Below, piece after piece: positions 1-7,252 of a stretch of DNA of 9,991 nt (position 1 is the stretch's first letter; every line of letters begins with the position of its first letter). Source of the stretch: Solirubrobacteraceae bacterium (GTDB taxonomy: Bacteria > Actinomycetota > Thermoleophilia > Solirubrobacterales > Solirubrobacteraceae); contig JAICUS010000180.1 of NCBI GenBank assembly GCA_025935735.1, forward strand, positions 1-9,991, given 5' to 3'. The notes beneath the pieces are model-generated. The model had not been told where the DNA came from. It searched no databases and saw only the letters and a list, made by a program, of their open reading frames with translations. The position numbers were made by a program, and so were the translations under genes.

Positions 1-129
1 ACTATTCCGGTTGAGTCAGTTTAGGCACCTATAGCGCGCATAGACTCACACACGCGAAAGAGGTGCATCAGGATTGTGTGAGGTCCTGCTCGCTCCTCGC
101 GCAGGAGAACAGCGAACGCACACACTCGA

Positions 130-150
130 CCTTCGCGACCGCGGCGAAGG
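130..150 (-). terminator. Weak candidate hairpin downstream of the hydrolase gene
   Basis: CCTTCGC (130-136) and GCGAAGG (144-150) form a 7-bp stem around a 7-nt loop, about 48 nt past the hydrolase stop codon. A second possible stem, TCCTGC/GCAGGA, lies at 84-89 and 101-106. There is no T-run on either strand, so termination is only a guess. Otherwise 1-197 shows no credible gene. The first 80 bases are clearly less GC-rich than the rest and may be regulatory DNA for a gene to the left. Confidence 0.25.
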
Positions 151-197
151 GACCGCTTCCCTACCCAGCAGCAGTTCGCCGGCCCCGGCATGGCGCC

Positions 198-962
198 TCA
201 ACGAGAACCGTCGAGGAACTCGAGCAACAGCGCCCGGAACGCCTCCGGCGTCTCCAGCGGCGCGAGGTGGCCCGCGCCGGGGATGAACTCGCAGCGCGCG
301 TGGGGCAGGTGGCCGGCGAGCACGTGGACGCCCTCCTGCATGTCGGGCATGTCGCGCTCGCCGGCGGCGAGCAGGACCGGCATGCCCACCCGTGCCGGCC
401 AGTCGGGGTCCTCCTCGACCGGGTCGGGCGCCTCCTCGGGCTCCTCGGCCGCGAGCTGGACCTCTATCCCGTGACGGTACATCGCCGCGACCCGCGAGCG
501 CAGCTCCGGCGGGGAGTCGCGCAGCGTCCAGGCGTCGACCACCGCGTCCACGGCGGCGTCGACGTCGCCGCGCTCGAGCGCCGCCTCCTCGGCCGCCCAG
601 ACCGCGGTCAGGCGCTCGGACTGCTCGACCTCCTCGACCGGGGCGGAGACCAGCGCGAGCGCGCGCACCCGCGCCGGCGCGGTGACGGCGACCCGCAGCG
701 CGACCGCCGCGCCGAACGAGTTGCCCACCAGCGCCGCGTCGCCGACGCCGAGCTCGTTGAGCGCCATCAGCACGTCGTTCCAGGGCGCCTGCGGCCCCGG
801 GGCGACCGGCGCGTCGCCGAACCCCGGGAGGTCGAAGGCGAGCGCGCGGAACCCGGCGTCCGCGAGCGGCGAAAGGTGCGCGGCCCACATCGAGCGGTCG
901 GCGATGCCCGCGTGCAGCAGGACCACGGCCGGCCCGGATCCCGCCTCGTCGAAGGGAAGCAT
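198..962 (-). CDS. Alpha/beta-fold hydrolase
   Basis: This is a 254-residue cytoplasmic alpha/beta hydrolase, a usual length for a single-domain member. There is no signal peptide. The fold markers appear in order: an oxyanion-type HAG at 17-19, a DLPGFGDA strand-turn near 44-51, the nucleophile elbow GNSFGAA with Ser82, a likely acid at Asp204 (GERDMPD; Asp207 is the alternative), and His232 in GAGHLAPLE. The order Ser-Asp-His is that of esterases, lactonases and C-C hydrolases, so the substrate cannot be named. The lid region (about 112-185) is rich in Glu, Asp and Ala. The ATG at 962 is preceded by a weak AGGG about 8 nt upstream, and glycine-rich strand 1 follows at once, so the start is plausible. 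The gene is divergent from the lipoprotein gene across 95 bp. Family is near certain; specific function is unknown. Confidence 0.9.
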   Translation of the reverse strand: MLPFDEAGSGPAVVLLHAGIADRSMWAAHLSPLADAGFRALAFDLPGFGDAPVAPGPQAPWNDVLMALNELGVGDAALVGNSFGAAVALRVAVTAPARVRALALVSAPVEEVEQSERLTAVWAAEEAALERGDVDAAVDAVVDAWTLRDSPPELRSRVAAMYRHGIEVQLAAEEPEEAPDPVEEDPDWPARVGMPVLLAAGERDMPDMQEGVHVLAGHLPHARCEFIPGAGHLAPLETPEAFRALLLEFLDGSR

Positions 963-1040
963 GTGGGCAACCCTAAGGGCAGACTTCCGGGAGAACCCAA
1001 AACTTAGGCAGGATCACCGATTGTCACCGGGGTGCGGGGC

Positions 1041-1048
1041 GGAGAGAG
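1041..1048 (+). promoter_or_regulatory. Ribosome binding site of the lipoprotein gene
   Basis: GGAGAGAG lies 9 nt before the ATG at 1058. It supports that start, which also gives a normal lipoprotein signal. The 963-1057 gap must hold divergent promoters, but I see no convincing -35/-10 pair. Confidence 0.6.
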
Positions 1049-1057
1049 TCGTCCGCC

Positions 1058-1543
1058 ATGCCCACTCTCACCTTCCTCTCCCGTCCTCTGGCCGCCGGCG
1101 CCGTCGTCCTCGGCCTCGTCGTCGCCGGCTGCGGCGGCGGCGGCGCGGACAAGAACGACTACGTCAAGCACGTCAACCAGGCGATCGCCTCGCTGCAGAA
1201 GTCGCTCACCGACGTGGGCGGCGCGGTCAACGCGTCCAGCAGCGGCGACGTCGGCGCGGCCGCGGCCGTGCTCGAGCGCGGCGGCAAGGCGATGGACAAG
1301 GCCGCCTCGGATTTCGAGGGCCTCAAGCCGCCGTCGGACGCCAAGGACGCCAACGCCAAGATCGCCGACGGCCTGCACCAGCTCGCCGGCTCGTTCCGCG
1401 ACATGGCCAAGCAGGCCCGCGCCAAGGACGTGCAGGCGCTGGCCAAGAGCCTCGGCGCGTTCCAGACGAGCACCGGCGCGCAGGAGCTCCAGCAGGCCCA
1501 GGACGAGCTGACGAAGGCGGGCTACAAGATCGCCAACGGCTAA
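1058..1543 (+). CDS. Small alpha-helical lipoprotein
   Basis: This is a 161-residue secreted lipoprotein of unknown function. Its N-terminus has a short hydrophobic stretch (about 9-22) ending in the lipobox VVAGC. Cys24 or so is the expected diacylglycerol-modified residue, followed by a flexible run of glycines. The mature part has no further Cys and consists almost entirely of Ala, Lys, Asp, Leu and Gln in amphipathic heptad-like patterns (for example VNQAIASLQKSLTDVG). That suggests a helical bundle or coiled coil on the outer face of the membrane. Similar small CGGG-type lipoproteins are common in Solirubrobacterales; that is general recollection, and I recognise no named family. Its TAA stop at 1541-1543 overlaps the TAG stop of the convergent gene, so there is no space for a terminator between them. 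Confidence 0.88.
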   Translation: MPTLTFLSRPLAAGAVVLGLVVAGCGGGGADKNDYVKHVNQAIASLQKSLTDVGGAVNASSSGDVGAAAAVLERGGKAMDKAASDFEGLKPPSDAKDANAKIADGLHQLAGSFRDMAKQARAKDVQALAKSLGAFQTSTGAQELQQAQDELTKAGYKIANG

Positions 1544-3828
1544 CGGGCGACCGTCAGCGCGTCCCGCGTGCCGTAGCGGCCGGAGCGGAACGTCAGCGTC
1601 AGCCGCAGGTCGCTGGCGCCCGGCTTCACCGGCACGCTCACGCGGGTGGCCGCGCGGGTGACCCGGGCGCGGGTCGTGGTGAGGCCCGCGCCCGCGACGG
1701 TGAGCCGGCACGGAACCACGGCGGCGACGGTCAGCGTGACCCCCGTCGCCTTGCGGTCGAGCTTCGCCGGCGCCGCGATGCTGAGCGGCGCCGGCGTGAC
1801 CGGCGCGACGGTCACGCGCACGCGGGCCGTCGCGCGCCGGCCGGCGGCGTCGGTGGCCACGAGCCGGACGGTGTGGCGGCCCGGCGCGATCTCGACGGTC
1901 CCGCGCGGGCCGTCGGCGGCGTCGTGGCCGTCGACCGTCCAGCGCAGGGCGTGCCCCTCCAGCGGCGCGAAGCCGTCGTCGTAGGCGCTGCCGGCCAGCC
2001 GCAGCGGCGAGCCGGCGAGCAGCTTGGTGCCCGGCAGGTCGAGCCGCACGTCCGGCGCGTGCCCGCGCGCGCGGAACGGCTTGGAGGTCGCGCTCGCCTG
2101 GTCGAACCCGTCGCTCACCCGCACGCGCACCTGGGCGTTGCCGGAGCGCCCGAACAGCGCGCGCGGGAGCTTGACGCGGCCGCTGCTCGGCCCCGTCCAC
2201 ACCGTGCGGAAGCTGCGGCCGCCGTCGGCCGAGTAGTCGACGCTCGCCAGCAGCGTGTCGCCGTCGGCGTCGCGCGCCTTCCAGGCGACCCGGCCCGGCT
2301 TGGCCGTGGTCAGCCGGACCGACGGCGCGTGCGCGCTGCGGGTCCGCGTGACCCGGTCGGAGCCGTGCTGCACGATCAGGTCCGCCACCGCGCTCGGCAC
2401 ACGCGTGGCCGACCCGCCGCGCAGCGGCACGATCCCGTCGAGCACCAGCAGGTCCGTCGGCTTGTCGCCCTCCACCTGGGTCCGGTCGGCCCGCAGCGCG
2501 GCCGTGCCGAGCGTGCGGCCGGTGCGGGAGCGCACGACGGCGCGGTAGCCCGACTTGTCGGAAGGCGGGACGAACGCCACCGCCGGGCGCACGCTCCAGA
2601 TCACCAGCGGCCCATCGGCCACCGCGAACGCCACGACGCGCAGCCCGGCCACCGGGCTGCCGGCGGCGCTGCGCGCGTGCGCCCGTGAATAGGTGCGCAG
2701 CGCGGCGACCTCGTCGTCCCAGCCGGAGGCCGAGATCCACCCGCCGCCGCACATGTAGTCGTCGCCGCCGCTGAACGCGCGGTACCCCGGCCGGATGTCG
2801 AACCCGACGCCGCCGAGCCCATCGCAGCTCGGGGCGGCACGCCCGATCCCGTGGCCGAGCGCGCGCGCCGCGCCGCCCGGGCTCGTGACCGCGGTCGGGA
2901 GCGCCGACGCGTTCAGCGCGCCGTGGCTGACGTCGCCCAGCGCGCCCGTCCCGTCCACGCCGACCACCTGGTCCGGGCAGGGCGACGGCGCGCCGATGTC
3001 CTTGCAGGTCTGCGCCGTGAGCGTCACGTCGGTCAGCTGCGCCAGCGCCACCGCGGAGCGCGCGGCGGCGTCGAGCGGCTGCGTGCACGCCGCGCCGAAC
3101 GGGCAGTGGGCGACGAGGTCGGCGAGCGTGCCCGCGCGGGCGATCCGGGAGGCGTCGAGCGTGGCCGAGTAGCGCGCGGGGTCGATCTGGAAGGCGCCGT
3201 CGGCGAGCGGCTGCAGCAGCTTCGGCAGCGCGAACGCCGCGCCCGGCTTCGGGGGCGCCTTGCCCGCGGTCAGCGCGACGGCCTGCACGCGCTCGGTGCC
3301 GGTGGAGGCGAACTTCACCGCGCGCAGCCGGAACGCGCACTCGCCGCACGGGCCGAGCACCGCGCCCGCGGGCACGAGCTGGCCGCGCAGCGAGACCGTC
3401 CCCGCCGTCCACTCGTCGGGCAGCGTGAACGTGTAGCCCTCGCTCGCGTCGGAGCGCTCCGCGGTCGTCGGCGCCGCCGCGCCCGGGCCGAGCGTCCGCG
3501 CCCCCCCGTCCGGCGAGAGCGGCGAGCCGGGCAGCGGATGTCCGCGCGTTCCGTATCCGTACAGCGCCGCGCCGACGAGCTTCGCCGTGCTCGCCGCGTG
3601 GGCGTACAGGCGCACGACGGTGGTCCGGTGGGCGACCAGCTTCACGCCCGCGTAGCGGCCCTCGGGGGCGAGCTTGCCCTGGACGCCCTGGGTGACCTCG
3701 AGCCCGGTGGCGTGCAGCTCGGGATGCGCGACCGGCGCCGCGCAGCACGCCTGCAGCTGCGCGCGCGCGGACGCGGGCAGCGCGAGCAGCGCCGCCGCGG
3801 CGAGCGCGATGAGAACGCGGCGCGGGAT
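1540..3828 (-). CDS. Secreted metallopeptidase-like protein, degenerate zinc site, start codon unclear
   Basis: Reading open from just upstream gives about 762 residues. Codons after 3828 read PRRVLIALAAAALLALPA and then SARAQ, a textbook signal peptide. But two TGA codons lie directly upstream (3837-3832) and no ATG, GTG or TTG is in frame until a GTG at 3645, inside the mature domain. Either ATC at 3828 is the start or a small indel follows the out-of-frame ATG at 3835. The mature N-terminus has the conserved-looking GLEVTQGVQ and LVAHRTTVVRLYAH. With ATC as residue 1, the expected HExxHxxGxxH site reads RALGHGIGRAA (322-332): only His326 of the three ligands remains and the Glu is Ala. DDYMCGGGWIS further on resembles the Met-turn region of this family. 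From about residue 520 the chain is Ig-like or PKD-like beta-sandwich with an AxDADGDTL calcium-loop-like motif. Many Cys suit an extracellular protein. It may be a binding protein built on a peptidase fold. Family assignment is from memory of actinobacterial relatives. Confidence 0.72.
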   Translation of the reverse strand: MPRRVLIALAAAALLALPASARAQLQACCAAPVAHPELHATGLEVTQGVQGKLAPEGRYAGVKLVAHRTTVVRLYAHAASTAKLVGAALYGYGTRGHPLPGSPLSPDGGARTLGPGAAAPTTAERSDASEGYTFTLPDEWTAGTVSLRGQLVPAGAVLGPCGECAFRLRAVKFASTGTERVQAVALTAGKAPPKPGAAFALPKLLQPLADGAFQIDPARYSATLDASRIARAGTLADLVAHCPFGAACTQPLDAAARSAVALAQLTDVTLTAQTCKDIGAPSPCPDQVVGVDGTGALGDVSHGALNASALPTAVTSPGGAARALGHGIGRAAPSCDGLGGVGFDIRPGYRAFSGGDDYMCGGGWISASGWDDEVAALRTYSRAHARSAAGSPVAGLRVVAFAVADGPLVIWSVRPAVAFVPPSDKSGYRAVVRSRTGRTLGTAALRADRTQVEGDKPTDLLVLDGIVPLRGGSATRVPSAVADLIVQHGSDRVTRTRSAHAPSVRLTTAKPGRVAWKARDADGDTLLASVDYSADGGRSFRTVWTGPSSGRVKLPRALFGRSGNAQVRVRVSDGFDQASATSKPFRARGHAPDVRLDLPGTKLLAGSPLRLAGSAYDDGFAPLEGHALRWTVDGHDAADGPRGTVEIAPGRHTVRLVATDAAGRRATARVRVTVAPVTPAPLSIAAPAKLDRKATGVTLTVAAVVPCRLTVAGAGLTTTRARVTRAATRVSVPVKPGASDLRLTLTFRSGRYGTRDALTVAR

Positions 3829-3959
3829 CTCTCATCAACGCGAACGCGCCACGGAAGTTCCGGCGGTGTCCCCACGCGGACCTTCCGCTGTCGCCCCGGC
3901 ACTGGTACCTTCGCTCGCGAAGGGCGGGATTTCCGGAATGGAAACTGCGGGGGTGCAGG
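3829..3959. promoter_or_regulatory. Divergent intergenic region with inverted repeats upstream of the GH27 gene
   Basis: This 131-bp gap must drive both the peptidase-like gene (leftward) and the alpha-galactosidase gene (rightward). It contains a 16-bp perfect inverted repeat, CCTTCGC-TC-GCGAAGG (3908-3923), ending 36 nt before the GTG start. It also holds a looser TTTCC-N5-GGAAA (3930-3944) and GGAAGTTCC near 3854. These could be sites for a sugar-responsive repressor, as is usual for secreted glycosidases, but no regulator gene is present to match them. I cannot assign a convincing -35/-10 pair. A G-run (about 3947-3953) before GTG 3960 is the likely ribosome binding site. Confidence 0.4.
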
Positions 3960-6782
3960 GTGAGGACGAGAGGACTCGCGGCGCTGCTGTGCGCCGCGGC
4001 GATGCTGGCGCTGGCCGCGCCGGCGCGGGCGCTCGACGACGGCCAGGCGCTGACGCCGCCGATGGGCTTCAACGACTGGAACGCGTTCGGCTGCAACGTG
4101 TCCGAGCAGCTGATCAAGGACACGGCGCTGGCAATGCACACCAACGGCATGCAGGACGCCGGCTACCAGTACGTCAACATCGACGACTGCTGGCTGGAGA
4201 AGACCCGCAGCGCCGACGGCCACCTCGTCCCCGACCCGGTCAAGTTCCCCGACGGCATCAAGGGCACGGCCGACTACGTCCACTCGCTCGGCCTCAAGCT
4301 CGGCATCTACGAGGACGCCGGCACGATGACCTGCGCCGGCTACCCCGGCAGCTACGGCCACGAGATGACCGACGCGCAAGACTTCGCCGACTGGGGCGTC
4401 GACTACCTCAAGTACGACAACTGCAACCAGGTGCCGGGGACGGCGGACACCCAGCAGGAGTACATCGACCGCTACAGCCGGATGCGCGACGCGCTCAAAG
4501 CCACGGGGCGCGCCATCGTCTACAGCCTGTGCGAGTGGGGCGTGCAGAACCCGTGGGAGTGGGCCGCGAGCGTCGGCCACCTGTGGCGCACCACCGGCGA
4601 CATCTCCGACAACTACGCGAGCATGGAGTCGCGGTTCGAGCTCAACGCGCCGCTGACCGCCGCCGCCGGCCCGGGCCACTGGAACGACCCGGACATGCTC
4701 GAGGTGGGCAACGGCGGGATGACCGACACCGAGTACCGCAGCCACTTCTCGCTGTGGGCGATCATGGCCGCGCCGCTGCTGGCCGGCACCGATCTGCGCA
4801 ACCCGTCGCAGGCCACGCTGGACATCCTCGAGAACAAGGACGTGATCGCGGTCGACCAGGACCCGCTGGGCAAGCAGGCCTCGGTCATCTCCAGCGCCGG
4901 CGGGCACTGGGTCCTGGCCAAGCCGCTGGCCGACGGCGACGTGGCGGTCGCGCTGTTCAACGCGACGGCGAGCGCCGCGCCGATCTCCACCAGCGCCTCC
5001 GCCGCGGGCCTCTCCTCCGCCTCCGGCTACGCGCTGCACGACCTGTGGTCGAAGAACGTCACCGGCACGACCGGGACGATCGCCGCCAACGTGCCGGCGC
5101 ACGGCACGGTGATCTACCGCGTGGCCGCCGACCCGAACTGGGCGAGCTACCCGCCGGCCACGATGGTCTCAGCCACAGTCGACGCGCCGGCGTCCGGCGC
5201 CAACGGCGACTACGTCGTGCCGGGCAAGCCGTTCACGGTCACCGGCTCGGTGTCCAACTACGGCGGCGTGGCCGGCGCGGGCGCGACGCTCCAGCTGACC
5301 GGGCCGACCTCCTATGACGGCATCCCCTACGAGGCCGAGGCCACGAGCAGCACGATCAACGGCGGCGCCCGCCGGTCCTCCTGCGGCGGCTGCTCCGGCG
5401 GCCAGAAGGTCGGCTTCATCGGCAACGGCGCCGCGAACTGGGTGCGGCTGAACGGCGTGAGCGCGCCGGCCGCCGGGACCTACGACCTGACGATCTACGC
5501 CGCGGTGTCGGGCACGCGCTCGCTCTGGCTGAGCGTCAACGACGGGCCGGGACAGGAGATCCCGTTCAGTGGCGGGAGCTTCAACTCGCCGGTGCCGGTC
5601 ACGGTGCACGTGCCGCTCGTCGCCGGCGCGAACACGCTGCGCTTCTACAACGACACGGCCTACGGGCCGGACCTCGACCGGGTCGTGCTCGGTGGCGGCG
5701 CCAACCCCGCCGGCTGGACGATCGCGCCGAGCGACCCGGTGACCGCGCCGCAGCTCGGCGCCGGGCAGACGCTCAGCGTCGAGTGGACGGTCACTCCGCC
5801 CAAGGACGCCGGCCCGGGCACCTACCACCTGGAGGTGGACGGCAGCCTGGGCGGCCAGGCGTTCACCGTGCCGGTCACGGTGACCGTCCCAGCCGCGCAG
5901 ATGCAGACCGGCTACCTGTCCGACCAGCAGTGGCTGGAGGCGACGAACTTCTGGGGCCCGGTGGAGCGCGACCTGTCCAACGGCGAGCAGGCCGCGGGCG
6001 ACGGGCACACGCTGACCATCGGCGGCCGGACGTACGCCAAGGGGCTTGGCGTGCACGCCTACTCCGACCTGCTCTTCTACAACGGCGAGCACTGCAGCTC
6101 GCTCACGTCGGACGTCGGCGTCGACGACGAGAAGACCGGCGGCGGCAAGGTCGTCTTCCAGGTCTGGGCGGACGGCCGCGAGCTGGCCGACAGCGGCCCG
6201 GTCACCTGGCAGGACGGCCCGAAGACGCTGACCGCGAACATCGGCAACACCGAGTTCGTGCACCTGATCGTCACCAATTCCGATGACGGTCCCGACAACG
6301 ATCACGCCGACTGGGCCGGCCTGCAGGTGACCTGCGGCGGCTCGACCTCGGTCACCGCGCCGGTCGTCGGCGGGACGGTGCCGGCGACGCTCTCGCTCAC
6401 GCTCGGCGCGCCGGCCTCGTTCGGCGCGTTCACGCCGGGCGTGGACCACACGTACTCGGCGTCCACCACCGCCACGGTCACGTCGACCGCGGGCGACGCC
6501 ACGCTGACCGTGAGCGACCCGGACACCGCACATCCGGGCCACCTGGTCAACGGGGCGTACGCCCTGCCGCAGCCGCTGCAGGCGCGCGGCCTGAAGTCCG
6601 ACACCACCGGTACGGCCTTCAACCCGATCGGGTCGTCGCTGAACCTGCTCAGCTGGAGCGCGCCGGTGTCCAACGACGCGGTGACGATCGAGTTCCGGCA
6701 GGCGATAGCCGCGGACGACGCGCTGCGCACCGGGTCCTACACCAAGACGCTCACCTACACGCTGTCGACGACGACCCCGTAA
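3960..6782 (+). CDS. Secreted multidomain GH27 alpha-galactosidase
   Basis: This 940-residue exported enzyme should release terminal alpha-galactosyl units from polysaccharide or oligosaccharide outside the cell. The GTG start gives a signal peptide at 1-24 (cut near APARA/LDDG). The GH27 (beta/alpha)8 barrel begins LTPPMGFNDWNAFGC and carries IDDCW with Asp75 and Asp76, the nucleophile Asp153 in YLKYDNCN, the acid/base Asp214 in WRTTGDI, and GHWNDPDMLEVGN. An antiparallel beta domain ends near 390. Then follow half of a NEW3-type domain (about 402-450), a CBM35-like module (457-577, starting YEAEA with SCGGCSGGQKVGFIG), the second half of NEW3 (about 580-645), an NPCBM domain (648 to about 794) and a C-terminal domain (about 797-940) shared with the protein ending at 8779. 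All catalytic residues are present, so the enzyme is probably active. GH27 also contains alpha-N-acetylgalactosaminidases and beta-L-arabinopyranosidases, so sugar specificity is not certain. It is followed directly by the 46-bp hairpin repeat. Confidence 0.95.
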   Translation: MRTRGLAALLCAAAMLALAAPARALDDGQALTPPMGFNDWNAFGCNVSEQLIKDTALAMHTNGMQDAGYQYVNIDDCWLEKTRSADGHLVPDPVKFPDGIKGTADYVHSLGLKLGIYEDAGTMTCAGYPGSYGHEMTDAQDFADWGVDYLKYDNCNQVPGTADTQQEYIDRYSRMRDALKATGRAIVYSLCEWGVQNPWEWAASVGHLWRTTGDISDNYASMESRFELNAPLTAAAGPGHWNDPDMLEVGNGGMTDTEYRSHFSLWAIMAAPLLAGTDLRNPSQATLDILENKDVIAVDQDPLGKQASVISSAGGHWVLAKPLADGDVAVALFNATASAAPISTSASAAGLSSASGYALHDLWSKNVTGTTGTIAANVPAHGTVIYRVAADPNWASYPPATMVSATVDAPASGANGDYVVPGKPFTVTGSVSNYGGVAGAGATLQLTGPTSYDGIPYEAEATSSTINGGARRSSCGGCSGGQKVGFIGNGAANWVRLNGVSAPAAGTYDLTIYAAVSGTRSLWLSVNDGPGQEIPFSGGSFNSPVPVTVHVPLVAGANTLRFYNDTAYGPDLDRVVLGGGANPAGWTIAPSDPVTAPQLGAGQTLSVEWTVTPPKDAGPGTYHLEVDGSLGGQAFTVPVTVTVPAAQMQTGYLSDQQWLEATNFWGPVERDLSNGEQAAGDGHTLTIGGRTYAKGLGVHAYSDLLFYNGEHCSSLTSDVGVDDEKTGGGKVVFQVWADGRELADSGPVTWQDGPKTLTANIGNTEFVHLIVTNSDDGPDNDHADWAGLQVTCGGSTSVTAPVVGGTVPATLSLTLGAPASFGAFTPGVDHTYSASTTATVTSTAGDATLTVSDPDTAHPGHLVNGAYALPQPLQARGLKSDTTGTAFNPIGSSLNLLSWSAPVSNDAVTIEFRQAIAADDALRTGSYTKTLTYTLSTTTP

Positions 6783-6824
6783 CGTCGCCCGAGGTCCGAG
6801 CTTGCGAGGACGGAGGGCGAAACC
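6779..6824 (+). repeat. 46-bp inverted repeat, left copy
   Basis: This is identical, in opposite orientation, to 8729-8774. It starts in the last bases of the GH27 gene, includes its TAA stop, and ends at the last base of the SRPBCC stop codon. So it fills the whole gap between two convergent genes. On each side it sits immediately past a gene encoding the shared C-terminal domain. It looks REP-like or like a reused 3'-end module. Confidence 0.9.
6785..6820. terminator. Symmetric hairpin, probable bidirectional terminator
   Basis: A 6-bp outer stem TCGCCC/GGGCGA (6785-6790 with 6815-6820) encloses a GAG/GGA internal loop. Next come a 4-bp stem GTCC/GGAC, a tandem GA/GA mismatch, a GC/GC pair and a TT turn. 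It stands exactly between the tail-to-tail GH27 and SRPBCC genes, the expected place for a shared terminator. There is no T-run, as is common for actinobacterial terminators, so function is inferred from position and fold. The mirror copy folds the same way at 8733-8768. Confidence 0.55.
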
Positions 6825-7252
6825 TAACTCACGCGGACGGCGAGCGCCTCGCCCAGCTTGTCGAGGAGCTCGCCGGTGCCGTGCTCGCGCTGCGCGGCGG
6901 TCTCCAGGCCGTCGAGGAACGCGCCGTGCTCGGTCAGCGTCAGCCGCGTGCCGTCGCCCTCGGCGGCGAACTCGATGGTGGCCAGCGAGATCGACATGAG
7001 CCGGTCGTCCTTGCGCATGTCGGTGGTGTAGGCGATCCGCTCGTCCTCCACGATGTCGCGGTAGGTCGCCTCGTAGCGGTACGGGCCGCCGGCGTTGGTC
7101 TCGGTGCCGCCGACGCGGAAGTCCAGGCTGAAGTCCTGGCCGCCGAACCACTGGGCCTTGGCCCCCGGGTCCGCCCAGGCGGCGAAGACGCGCGCGGGCG
7201 GGGCGGGGTAGACCCGCTCGAGGGTGAACGTGCCGTGCTCGACGCTGCTCAT
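6824..7252 (-). CDS. SRPBCC/AHSA1-like (START-fold) protein
   Basis: This 142-residue cytoplasmic protein belongs to the SRPBCC superfamily, AHSA1/activator-of-Hsp90-homology type, a helix-grip fold that binds hydrophobic ligands. Seen directly are the family opening [21 protein letters not shown], with the AQWFGG strand, then [11 protein letters not shown] and a final amphipathic helix. Length is typical. The ATG overlaps the ArsR stop codon (ATGA at 7252-7249), and GGGAG lies 6 nt upstream inside the ArsR gene, so the two are translationally coupled. ArsR-SRPBCC pairs are very common in actinobacteria, where both often respond to a small ligand or stress; the ligand here is unknown. The gene ends abutting the hairpin. 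Confidence 0.92.
   Translation of the reverse strand: MSSVEHGTFTLERVYPAPPARVFAAWADPGAKAQWFGGQDFSLDFRVGGTETNAGGPYRYEATYRDIVEDERIAYTTDMRKDDRLMSISLATIEFAAEGDGTRLTLTEHGAFLDGLETAAQREHGTGELLDKLGEALAVRVS

Noticed and set aside
1..60. Promoter for a gene left of the window (TGAGTC/GACTCA arms, TATAG-like boxes)
   Set aside because: No -35/-10 pair with acceptable spacing on either strand, and no gene visible to attach it to.
682..2688. A 668-codon plus-strand open frame across the hydrolase start, the lipoprotein and the peptidase-like gene
   Set aside because: It is low-complexity Arg/Ala/Gly/Pro and crosses three well-supported genes.
3643..3645. GTG as the start of the peptidase-like gene
   Set aside because: It lies within AGVKLVAHRTT after 61 in-frame codons that encode a signal peptide and a conserved-looking N-terminus.
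1004..4150. A 1048-codon open frame on the minus strand over the peptidase-like gene and its upstream region
   Set aside because: It is almost only Arg, Ala, Gly and Pro, which is a frame shadow of high-GC coding DNA. The in-register frame has recognisable motifs.
5169..7151. A 660-codon minus-strand open frame over the GH27 3' half
   Set aside because: Composition is that of a shadow, and the GH27, CBM, NPCBM and SRPBCC frames explain this DNA.
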